Shown here: piece by piece, positions 1 to 9,306 of the stretch
Layout of the letters: every line of letters begins with the position of its first letter
How positions within the stretch are numbered: the first letter of the stretch is position 1
DNA from: Penicillus capitatus
Lineage: Eukaryota; Chlorophyta
Assembly: GCA_965649825.1 (NCBI GenBank)
Contig: OZ287694.1
Span: 1,054,001-1,118,000 of the forward strand
Direction: 5' to 3'
Length of the DNA: 64,000 nucleotides
Notes under the pieces: model-generated
Databases searched by the model: none
Seen by the model: the letters and a program-made list of their open reading frames with translations, nothing else
What the model was told of the DNA's origin: nothing
Made by a program: the position numbers and the translations under genes

Positions 1-2275
1 GTCTTATCCAACCGTGCAGGCAACCTCGGTGGATGCATTTACAGTCATGGCTCCACATTCAGTACAAGAAAGGTCACTTTTCGGAATAACTCCGCGGGTG
101 AACAAGGGCGAGCGTTGTTTGGAGACCAGATGAGTGTCTTGACAATCGCAGAATCGATCATTAACGGCAATAGATCCAGATACGGAGCTGGCATCTTTGG
201 CCGTGTGAACAGCAGTGTGACGATCCGTCTCAGCGAAATGCAACACAATCTGGCGACTGAAGCTGGAGGTGGAGTCCATTCGGAGAATTCGGTCGTGAAC
301 GTCAGTCAGAGCAGCTTCTCGAGAAACAAAGCATCCATTGGTGGTTCGTTGTCGCTCGCACATTCAAATCTGCAAGTGGACAACGCCAGCTTTTTGCACG
401 ACGAGGCCACACAATCTGGAGGGTCGATGGCCTTGATGCAGAACAGTTCAGCAGCGGTGATCGATGTGTTCGTCAAGAGCTGTACGGCGAGGACGGGAGG
501 CGGAATAACACTTTCTGGATCGAATATGACATCATCTGAACTGTGGATCTCCGCGTGCCGCGCTGAAGTTAAAGGCGGCGGCGTCTTCGCAAACTGATCA
601 TCGATTCCTGTCATCCAGCTCTTCGTTCAGCGACAATGACGCTGGAGAACATGGCGGCGGCATCGCCTTCGAATCGGACGTGCCGCAGAATCTGGCACTC
701 CAGCTGAACGAATGTGCATTCAATTACAACAGAGCTGATCTAGGAGGTGTGTTTAACCATTTGCGATCATCCATTCTGAATACCCACGTGTGCAGGTGCT
801 GTCCATGTCTCTACTGGATGCGGACCGAGAAGCTGTTCCCGGACCAATGCTTCGTGCACATTCGTCGCCGTAACTGGCTGCGGTCTCTTGGGAAACAGCG
901 CCGACGTTGCAGGTGGCGCCATCTTTGTGCAAGATGCCAATATCTTGCGCCATTCATGTGGCAGCAAGAAGACAAGCGTCCCACCAGAGCTGCACTCGAA
1001 CAAGACCCTCCAGAAACTCGACACCTTCTGTCCAAATCGCGAAACATGTTCCGATTGGGAATCAAACAATGCCCATCTCTACGGTCCGATTCTTGCGTCC
1101 TACGCCCAGTCCACTCGGGCATTCATCAAGAACCCAGAGAATCCAAACGAAGAGGCACGCTTCAAAGATCATCGAGTCGTTGTTCGCAATCACAGAAGTG
1201 GAGATCACCTGCCTGCCAACTCGCATCTCCTGTCGAAGAGGAGAAATTTCCGACGCACGAAGACAACCAGACCATGCTTGGCAATAGGCCTGTACATGAG
1301 TCTGTCGATGGTCTGCCGTTGATGCAGATCATCGCAGACCTTGTACATAGCTACACCCGTGTGCATGAGTCTGCTGATGATCTGCCTTTGATGCAGATCG
1401 ACGCAGACCTGCACGTAGCTATATCCAACGAGCCATAGCTACCCATGTGCATGAGTCTGTCGATGGTCTGCCGTTGATGCAGATCATCACAGACCTGCAC
1501 ATGGAGGCTTTCAACAAGCCAGAGAATGACGTCCCTATCGGATTCATATTCCTCATCTCAAGCCCCTGGAATAACTGCATCCATGAATCCGTCAGGTCCT
1601 TCAGGTTCTGGAGAAAATGCATCGATCGACCAAATGGCTCGTCGGAAACACGAATCCTCTCCCCTCAAGCTGGACAGGCCACCAATCGAATCATGTCGGA
1701 GACGATGACGGCGATCTCATGCACAGTCTCATTGCCTTCGCCATGTTCCAAGATGATGGACAAATAGTTTCAGAAGATTTCGTTCGGCAGCAATCTCTTC
1801 TTCTGGATTGCTACAGAAGCGCTCGAGACCTCAAGGATCGACTGCCGCTTGACAAACCTGCTGGAATGAGGCCGCCAAGATCCCTCAGCAACCCCCAGAC
1901 AATGCATGGACGGGCAAGATTTTCCTCCATGACGACCAAATCGTCAATGCCACTGCAGAATGTCCTGTGGCATCACCTCCTCGACTCATGATCGAATCAA
2001 GAGTTTCCATGGCATGCGTGTCCAGAATGGCCGAAAATCCAGACATCGAGGAGATGGAGCACTACTTCTTCCTTATCACTCCCGCTGCGCCCAATTGCCC
2101 CTTCAGCGAACTACTGAGCAATCTCAAAGAATATCGAACCGCTGGTGTTGTGCAACTCGAGGAGCTCAACATTACTCTGTATTTCGTTCCTGCTTCCCAA
2201 TGGAGGTTTAGACAATTGAGTGACATAGGGGATCCAAAGAACGCCCTCGCCTGTTTTTTGACTGTGACATCATGA
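1..2275 (+). CDS. Pmp-like repeat surface protein, 5' truncated, structure unresolved
   Basis: An open frame runs from base 1 to 597 and continues in other frames to about 1322, then with gaps to a stop near 2275. The readable parts are rich in repeated motifs of the type GGG(I/V)xxxxS followed by xxNxA, as in chlamydial polymorphic outer membrane protein (Pmp) repeats: GGGVHSENS, GGGITLSGS, GGGIAFES, GGAIFVQD. Such beta-helical repeats occur in many protist surface or secreted proteins. After the repeats comes a cysteine-containing stretch, then NNAHLYGPILASYAQ. A likely intron lies at about 731-782. I could not join all the frames: there is an in-frame stop at 595-597 and the frame changes again near 1150, 1440 and 1700. 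The 3' part (1967-2275) reads EDIEEMEHYFFL-like sequence of no recognised fold. It is either a gene with several unresolved introns or a decaying copy. The 5' end lies outside the window. Confidence 0.55.
1296..1505. repeat. Three diverged direct repeats with internal inverted repeats
   Basis: Copies begin at 1296, 1365 and 1451 with ATGAGTCTG, each followed by a shared core of about 45 bases ending GCAGACCT. Spacings are 69 and 86 bp; the second is not a multiple of three, so copy 3 is in a different frame. Each unit carries an inverted repeat (GGTCTGC...GCAGACC in copy 1, GATCTGC...GCAGATC in copy 2). Read as protein, every copy gives a (V/M)HES(V/A)D(G/D)LPLMQI core. The repeat sits where the Pmp-like reading frame breaks. 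Confidence 0.7.
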
Positions 2276-3300
2276 TATGAGATGTTGCTGCTGTGTGTTA
2301 AACATATTGTCTTTGCTGTGACAGCTGTGTATAAGAATCATCCATTGTCAATCGATTTTCAACTCGGCACGTGCGTTACGCGACATGTTGAGCGACAGCG
2401 TTGCGGCGAGAGTTATCGCTAAAATCTTACAACAAGGAGAACAACGCAAGAGTGTAGGTGGTGCACAAAGCAGTGAACTCTGGTTCAGGTGACGGATCTC
2501 TCGACACATGTATTGTCCTCTGGATCTAGAAGAGTTCTTTGATCGCGTCTGCGTCTGCGTCTGCGATTACGATCACACATTTTCTGCGTCGTCCGATCAG
2601 ATCTTCGTCGCAGATGGGCAGAGAGGTCTCTTGCTTGTCATCGTGTGTCTCTTGACCACACAACGCCAACACCGACCTCTATGGTCAATGGACCTATCTC
2701 TGGTTGCCGAGATGTTGTGCAAATGTACTGAGGTCCGCAAGACCTATGCATCGTTGCGAGACATGTCATTCCTAAAGTTTGACTTTGTAATTCCAGTAAA
2801 GATCCCGCAGGAATTGAGCGTTCCGCAGAGAGTCGCGCGAAACTGTTATGATCTAGAGAAGAAAAAAGACAACATTCCGTGAATCCAATCTGCATCGTCA
2901 GGTGCTTCTGCTTAGTTGTCTGTTTCTTGAGAAAGCGTCATGCAAACCCCTTGTCTCAATGTTGCCTCGTTTTATATCAGAGTACGTTGCTAGAAAGAGA
3001 GTTCATCTCTGGCTCTGCATTGTGTCCAGTTTTGAAAGAGTCTGTTTTCAATGCTTGTGATATCTTTTCAGAGTCAATACTTCGACATCGGACTCTTGCA
3101 ACTGGACAGTAACTCTTCCCTTCCTCTTAAGGAGACAGTATCTTCATGTATTTTGCGCAGAATCTACTCAAACAGCGATCACATATTCGATCTCAGTCTA
3201 TTTTTCGACCCAGACCACGATGATACTAATCGATCGCGGAATTGAGAGATTGAGATGTTTGATGCTGCATCAGCGCGTCTGACGCTTTCGAATACGAGCC
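2276..3300. other. Intergenic stretch, no gene supported
   Basis: No frame here shows a recognisable domain or a convincing splice structure. The longest open frame (2508-2882, plus strand) has biased composition and no known motif. A short GCGTCT x3 microsatellite lies at 2545-2564. The right part is presumably the promoter of the METTL3-like gene. Confidence 0.5.
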
Positions 3301-5200
3301 ATGAATCTCGCCGAAGAACTGACGACGGTGACGCGTTCGATCGAGCGATTGAAGAGACGGTATGCCAGGCGTCGTGCTGAGATGGCACAGCTCCACAACA
3401 AAGGAGCACGTCAGGAGTTATCCACACCAAGTTTTCCAGAACCCGAGAGTCGCGAACCGCCGCCGGCCAAAGCGCCTTCGGATCCAAACATGACCATTAA
3501 GCGCCTCTTAGCCTGTTGTCTTCTTGCCCCCAGCACTTCGATTCCTGTCGATACCTTGGGACTACATTCGAAGGTCTCGATGACCCATTCTGCTCCTCCG
3601 TACAGTCGGTCTCTGAATTGAGAGCGAGTTCTGCAGATTTGTCAAGGGCCGTCGGGAGGAGAATATGAGAGATGTCTAGAGGCTTTGCACCTGTCCAGCC
3701 TCGATCCTATTGTCCATGAACTGGCCGCAGCCGACCCGCCTTACATCGATGTCGAGCGCACAGAACTGAGTGGACAATCGTGTTTTATCATTTTGACCCT
3801 GAACAAAGGGAGATTAGCAAGGTCATTGATTTCAGACGAGTCAAAGAGTGAGATGTTTGTATGTTCAGTTTGACTCAGATGATGATGCCAACAGAGGAGA
3901 GACGCCGACCATGGGGTTCTGATGGACAGAGTGATCCCAGAAGAATACCACAGCGCAGTGCAAATTGGCAACAGACGCCCCCTCCACGTCATCCCATGGA
4001 TCTGAGTACACTACTGGGACGCAAATCTGTCAAAGAGCAACAACAGCATGAACAGTAAGTACATCTCCATCACCACAGCACCGGAATGCACTCTTATGAC
4101 TCGCAGAAGCGAAGAGCTTTTGGAACTCATCCAAAAACGAACGGCGGGAGATTGGGCAACGGTTGAAAAGTTCCAAACTGGCGGAACAGCCGTTCGCGAA
4201 TTTTGCGTGCACCTAACAAAAGATGAGTGTCGGAGGTGAGATGATGCACAACACTTGCACGTGTAACGCGCCTGATGGTTGTACAGGAAGAATCATTCAA
4301 TGTATGCCTGTCCCCATCTGCATTTCAGGAGATTGATCTTTCCTTGGACAGATGTCTCTATGGGCAACTGCTCCTATCTGGACACCTGTCGAAACGTCAA
4401 CACATGCAAGTACGTGCACTACGAGTTGGATCCAGATCCAGACGCTTACACTCCTGAACATGTCAAAGCGCTTGAGAAATCGAGAAACAGAGTGCCTGGG
4501 TATTTACAAGCCTTGCCGGAACCGCAGTGGATTAAGTGCGATGTCCGGTCGTTCGATATGACCATTCTTGGAAAGTTCGGCGTCATCATGGCAGATCCCC
4601 CATGGGAAATTCATCAAGATCTGCCCTATGGCACAATGGATGACGATGAAATGCGAAAGCTCAATATTGGCTGTCTGCAAGACGAAGGTGTCATCTTCCT
4701 ATGGGTAACAGGCCGTGCCATGGAGCTCGGTCGAGAATGTCTCCAAATCTGGGGCTATCAGAGAGTCGATGAATTGATCTGGGTGAAGACAAATCAATTA
4801 CAAAGACTGATACGAACAGGACGGACAGGTCATTGGCTCAACCATTCCAAGGAGCACTGTCTTGTTGGCATCAAAGGTCCAGACGATCGATAACGATCTT
4901 ACTTGACCCCTTATGTCGTGATTGTCCTTTGCAGGTAATCCGGAACTGAATCGGTTTGTGGACTGTGACGTTGTGGTGGCCGAAGTCCGTGAGACGTCCC
5001 GAAAGCCGGATGAGATGTATCCATTGTTGGAACGACTGAGTCCAGGAACGCGGAAACTTGAACTCTTTGGCAGGATGCACAATCTGCGCAATGGATGGGT
5101 GTCTCTGGGCAATCAGCTCAACAACTCCTACATCATTGATCCAGAACTCAAGGCGAGATACGAACATGTCTATGGCCCCATCAAGGAACCAGAAAAGTAG
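3301..5200 (+). CDS. METTL3: N6-adenosine-methyltransferase catalytic subunit, METTL3/MTA70 family
   Basis: Catalytic subunit of the m6A mRNA writer; it transfers methyl from S-adenosylmethionine to adenosine, normally paired with METTL14 in the nucleus. I place six exons at 3301-3573, 3637-3847, 3895-4054, 4107-4235, 4287-4876 and 4935-5200, with introns of 63, 47, 52, 51 and 58 nt that all keep frame, giving about 542 residues (human about 580). Seen in order: a basic coiled N-terminus, the KEQQ linker that also occurs in the human protein, ELLELIQKRTA, the FCVHLTKDECRR..C..LHF and CSYLDTC...CKYVHYE zinc-finger region, then the MT-A70 domain with the catalytic motif ADPPWEIH, LFLWVTGR-type and HWLNHSKEHCLVG motifs, and ERLSPGTRKLELFGR near the end. 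All key residues, including DPPW, are intact, so it is probably active. It is convergent with the PRXL2-like gene downstream. Confidence 0.95.
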
Positions 5201-5395
5201 ACAACGATGCATCTCGTCTGGTAAAGATGAGGAGACACGCCAACTGTGTCCCCAATGACGAAGCGCCGCACGAATCAGAGATCCAGCCGAAGAAATCCAC
5301 GACGGACACAAACGACATGATAACATTACAGTATTCGGCCGAGACTGAATGTAAAGCCAGGGAAAGCAAAAAATGGATTGTGCGTTGTTCTGTAT

Positions 5396-6222
5396 TTACG
5401 ACTCTTCCAGCAATATCTTCACCAGTTCTTCCAGATCAAAGTGATCTGCCGTTGCTTGATCGACGTGTTTGAAGATGCGCTTTGGACCGTCGAAGATCAG
5501 GATGCCTCCTTGTTGGAGTGCTTGGTTGGACTTTGGCGGTATCCAGGGTTTCCATTTGAGGGTAGCTTCGACCAGGTCTGCCCCTCTGTCTTGTTTAAAG
5601 GCACGGCCGAAGATGCGCAACGGCGTTCGAATATCGAAGAATGTTTGCTGCACGTTGCGAACGAGACCCACTGCATCGTACAATGCATTTTCTGGATCAG
5701 CCAGAAGTTGAGTTTTGGGAAATCCCGTTAGCTCCGAGAACTCTATGCCTCGTTCAGGTGGCCCGATAGAAATCAGAAACAAGCGAATTCCAGTGCCTTC
5801 AAGTCGAGGAAGAACATCTCTCTTCAGCTGCCGAGCATACTCCTGTGATGTGACAGGTCACACTTAGAAAGAGTAAACAAAGAAAGAACCTGACAGAAAC
5901 AGCAGCCCATTGAACGTGCGAAAACGAGGACGCACTTTTCTGTTGCCTGCCATAAAGACGTCACCGCCACCTTGGTTTGCGATGAGACTAGCCAGGCTTC
6001 TAGACTCTGCAGGGCTGCGTAGTCTGCGTCCTGCACTGCGATCGGTTCTTCTGCGGTTTCTTCCTGCGTCGTCGCAGCATAAAGACGTCTTACGTCGCGT
6101 TCGCGAATGTGCACCACCCCCGAACGGCGTTTCTCGTTTATGCGCGGGGCTGCAGTGTGAAGTGGACGTGTAAAAAGGGCTGGAGACAGAACGCGGCAGT
6201 AAGGTGCACAACGCGATGCCAT
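5396..6222 (-). CDS. PRXL2/AAED1-like thioredoxin-fold protein, probably organellar
   Basis: Two exons (6222-5890 and 5842-5396) flank a 47-nt intron with GTTCTT donor and CACATCACAG acceptor, giving 259 residues. The second half matches the peroxiredoxin-like 2 / AhpC-TSA antioxidant family: VLVFARSMGCCFCQ carries the thiol motif at the start of the fold, followed by LPRLEGTGIRLFLISIG, the TGFP..LLADPENALYDAVGL segment, and GGILIF..PKRIFKHVDQATADH near the end. The family reduces thiols or lipid endoperoxides; the substrate here cannot be told. The first 30 residues (MASRCAPYCRVLSPALFTRP) are basic and lack acidic residues, typical of a mitochondrial or plastid leader. The start codon lies only 8 bp after the stop of the TatA/B-like gene upstream on the same strand. 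Confidence 0.85.
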
Positions 6223-6230
6223 CGTCGCAA

Positions 6231-6731
6231 TTAAGATTGTGCATTCGGGTCTCCAGTCTTCATGAATCGTTTGGCCTGAAGGGCCACCTTTTCTTCCATC
6301 AGCGCCTCGAGAACAATGTCAGATCCATATTGCGGTTTGTTCCCCGATTTCTTCTTCTCCATCATCCCGGTCTCCTTAGCTGACACCGGTAATGGCTCAG
6401 CTGCAGATGAGGACGCATGATGTTCCATGGGCTGATCTGGCTGCGCTTTGTGTCCTGTACCCCGAGGGAAGAGCTGCGTTCCTCTTCGAATCTCATGTTG
6501 AATGCTGTGAAGCATCGACAGACTGTCCTGCACCTCTTTGTGGATTTTCGCCACGTCTGATTTACTACCCGACCGCGCAATCTCTTTTTGCATGAGGGAA
6601 ATATGACCGACTGCCCACCCCACCGCCCTGCCGCAGTTTCTGCCCAGTTCGCCCAGTTGCCGAGGTTTCAATACCACTACTGCAAAAACTACTGCGCAGA
6701 GCAGTGCCGTATTGTCAAACCCCAATACCAT
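6231..6731 (-). CDS. TatA/TatB-like protein (candidate twin-arginine translocase subunit)
   Basis: From the ATG at 6731 the protein is 166 residues with no intron. It begins with a short hydrophobic helix (FDNTALLCAVVFAVVVL) followed by KPRQLGELGRNCGRAVG and an amphipathic, then coiled, helix. That is the TatA/TatB signature: Gly-Phe near the start, one membrane span, P-x-x-L-x-E-L-x-R-x-x-G-R hinge, amphipathic helix, polar tail. Tat subunits move folded proteins across the thylakoid or bacterial inner membrane; some protist mitochondria also keep them. The tail (residues 70-166) is polar and unlike anything I recognise. A GTG-initiated frame extends 27 bases further upstream but the ATG gives the normal TatA/B start. 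It could instead be an unrelated single-span membrane protein; the hinge motif is the main evidence. Confidence 0.55.
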   Translation of the reverse strand: MVLGFDNTALLCAVVFAVVVLKPRQLGELGRNCGRAVGWAVGHISLMQKEIARSGSKSDVAKIHKEVQDSLSMLHSIQHEIRRGTQLFPRGTGHKAQPDQPMEHHASSSAAEPLPVSAKETGMMEKKKSGNKPQYGSDIVLEALMEEKVALQAKRFMKTGDPNAQS

Positions 6732-6754
6732 AGCACCCCGTTTACCCTTTTCTC

Positions 6755-7012
6755 TCACTTTGGTTCAGCACTTTGAGACGTGCAAGTTCGCGAGCGGCCT
6801 ACAGAATTCGTCGTTTGTCGGTTGCGGAGAGATCGAAGAGGCATTACGCGAAGCTCCGCTTTCTCCTTCTGCGATGGACGCACCCAAAGCCAGTAAGCAG
6901 CCACAAAAGCGATACTCCACGAAGCAAGGTCGCGGGGATTACGAGCACCAAGGTTTTCAACAATGACGCGGCGCAGAGTCTTCAAACGTTGACGCCAGAA
7001 CGGATCAAACAT
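6755..7012 (-). CDS. Small single-span membrane protein, unknown
   Basis: An 85-residue frame from the ATG at 7012 (an open frame with a GTG/ATG-type start extends to 7054). It has a basic N-terminus (FWRQRLKTLRR), one likely membrane helix (LASWSIAFVAAYWLWV) followed by RPSQKEK, and a basic Ser/Thr-rich tail. It is short and I do not recognise the family; small mitochondrial or plastid inner-membrane proteins often look like this. Its stop is 24 bp upstream of the TatA/B-like ATG on the same strand, and its 5' end is divergent from the coiled-coil gene only about 70 bp away. A splice from its end (AAA|GTGAGA) into the next gene cannot be excluded. Confidence 0.4.
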   Translation of the reverse strand: MFDPFWRQRLKTLRRVIVENLGARNPRDLASWSIAFVAAYWLWVRPSQKEKAELRVMPLRSLRNRQTTNSVGRSRTCTSQSAEPK

Positions 7013-7078
7013 CAGAGGCGTGATGCACGTGACGCCTCTCGTTGCTTGAGTCAACAGGAGGCGACGACTCTTAGCAAA

Positions 7079-9209
7079 ATGTCCTTGACTCGCTACGAAG
7101 CCGAAAAACAGAGAAACGCGCCGAGCAGAGATTCATGCAGCTCACAGACCGTGGTGAAAAAGTCGCCGTCCAGGCCATCGCCTGCTCGACTACGGAACAC
7201 ACTGCCCAGGAAGATGTTGTCATCGGACACGACACAGGCAACCCAATTGAATGTCTGACTAAGAGGAATGGCTTAAGGGTGTATGCGGTGCTTAGTTTGC
7301 ACAGAAAGAGGTCTCTGGATCTTCGACAAGCTCAGGAGGATTTCTTCGCGAGAGGCGATACAGAACACCGAGCACTCAGCCGCCTGATCCAGAGTGCAAG
7401 GGTCATTTGATGAGACAGGTGTGATTGGACCGTTGTGGCTTGCAGTCGAGGACGTGTGGAGCAGTACAGTCCGCGTGTGCGCAATCTCCAGACAGAAATG
7501 GATCTTCTGCGGACAGAGATCCAGAGACTCAAAGCTATCGACATCTATGCCGATCCAACGAAAATGAATTGCCAGCAGCCGTCTGTCTGTCAAGACCATC
7601 GCACTTTTCTGCATTCGAAGAAGCAGATGGCGCATTTCTCTAGAGAGCAAGTCCAGAAAAAGCTGATGCAGTTGGGATTGGCTTCGCATAAGGACCTCTC
7701 GGACTCAGACACGTCAGAAGAAGAGGATTTGGAGGGAGATCCTTCAGGAGACATGGGCATAGAATGCAGAAGTGACATGCCAGAGAAGGTGTTGCGTCAT
7801 TCGGAGCATCTCACGTTGTTGGCTGCCAGAAATGCAGCAAGGGAAGGCTCAGAGAGCGATGGATGGGGCACAAGCAATGTTCTTTACATTTCCACAGGGA
7901 CGGATCCAATACCGATGGAATGTTTGGACTGTGCTGTCCTTCATGAAGAGAAACGGCAGCTGCTTCAGCACATGCAGCAAATGGAGGAGGTTTTGCATCA
8001 ACAGAATCAACGCGTCATGGAAGCTGAGAAGAAAGCTCAACGGTAGGTCTATACTCTGCATCCGCCGTCTCGGCAATACACTCACGCGTTGGCATGCGTT
8101 TAGCTACTGTTCTGAAATGGAAGAAATCGAGCGAAGGCGATTAGATGTCTCGCACGTGGGCGTGATGACAGATGCGATGTTCTGCCGGCCACGAGATTCG
8201 ACAGCGACGGCCGAGGAAAGCACTCAATGCGACATCCAAAGATCTCAGATCGAGGCAAAACAAACGAGATGTCTAACGTGTCCACCTATCCGAGCATTTG
8301 TGCTATAGAGCATGGAGGGAGAGCTTGAAAGACATCAGGCATTGATCAATGAGTTGAACGCACAAAATGCAACTCTTTCAGAAGAGAATGACGTTCTGAG
8401 AGCTTTTCGATTAAGCGAAGAGAGGAGACTGCTGACAGAGCAACGATGTAGAGAGATTTTGGAAGCAGAAGGAGAGGCTTTAGAAGTCGAGGATTTTCAA
8501 CATCGACTGACGTCACTTCTCTCTTCTGTCGGTGTTCGACCGGAATGGATTCCTTCCCTGCAAACAGAACTGCAGAAACTCTTTACCGTCCGTCATACAT
8601 CTACTCTTGTCAACGCGTTGCCCGATCTCTTCTGTGTAGCAGACCAACGTGACCGCATCCGCATCAATGGAGCAACCGATTCTCGATCGATCTTCCCTCG
8701 AAGATGAAGAGCTGGAGAAGATGCGACAGGAGCTGCGGCTGTTGCAGGAAGAGAAAGACACCGAAGTCTACAATCTCAGTGCAGAGAAAGATGTTCTTGC
8801 ACACAAGGTTATTTCCCATGTGCTGCACATTTCTCAGGTCCATTCAGGTGATGGAGTTGAGAAGGACGATCAAGAAAGAGATCTCCGATAGAGAAGCAGC
8901 AGAAAGCGAGGCAAACAAACTGCAGCAGAACATACAGGTGGCGGCGCATTGAATCTCTTGATTCGCCACACAGATCTGCTCTCTTTTCACCAGGAACAGT
9001 ATTCTGAAATGGAACAATGCCGAACAGTGGCTCAACAAAAGAGAAAGCAGGTCAATGATCTGGAAGATTCTCTCGCCGCTGTGCAGCACGAGAATGAGAA
9101 ATGGGAGCGCGACTACGATATCCTCCTGCGCAAGAAAAAACAGCTTGAGCGGGAACTGCGCATTGCACAGAATATTGAAAGCACATTGGACGAGAGATCG
9201 TATAGCTAA
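7079..9209 (+). CDS. Long coiled-coil protein, unknown
   Basis: A multi-exon gene coding almost entirely for heptad-rich helix. Clear exons: about 7446-8042, 8104-about 8277, about 8309-8583, about 8635-8808, about 8849-8936 and about 8994-9209, joined by introns of 31-61 nt that keep frame (for example 8043-8103 and the one ending TGTGTAG near 8634). Typical stretches are EEKRQLLQHMQQMEEVLHQQ, DEELEKMRQELRLLQEEK and KRKQVNDLEDSLAAVQ. The first exons (7079-7401) are not settled: two overlapping frames are possible, with starts at 7079 or 7135. The protein has a small acidic patch (SDTSEEEDLEGD) but no enzyme motif. Such proteins are often cytoskeletal, centrosomal or vesicle tethers; nothing here decides between these. 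Confidence 0.6.
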
Positions 9210-9306
9210 CAGCTGATTGGACATGATTGTGACATCAACCAGAACCCGTTTTACATACTCCGTTGAGCCACCGAAGATCGTGTTCTAGTTGTAAAGTCTC
9301 TATTCC

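Noticed and set aside
2508-2882. A 124-codon plus-strand frame upstream of METTL3
   Set aside because: Begins in a TCTGCG microsatellite and shows no recognised domain.
6231-7054. Splicing the small membrane protein into the TatA/B-like frame with a GTGAGA donor
   Set aside because: A GTGAGA donor and a CAG acceptor exist, but the join would remove the start of the Tat-like membrane helix and weaken the match.
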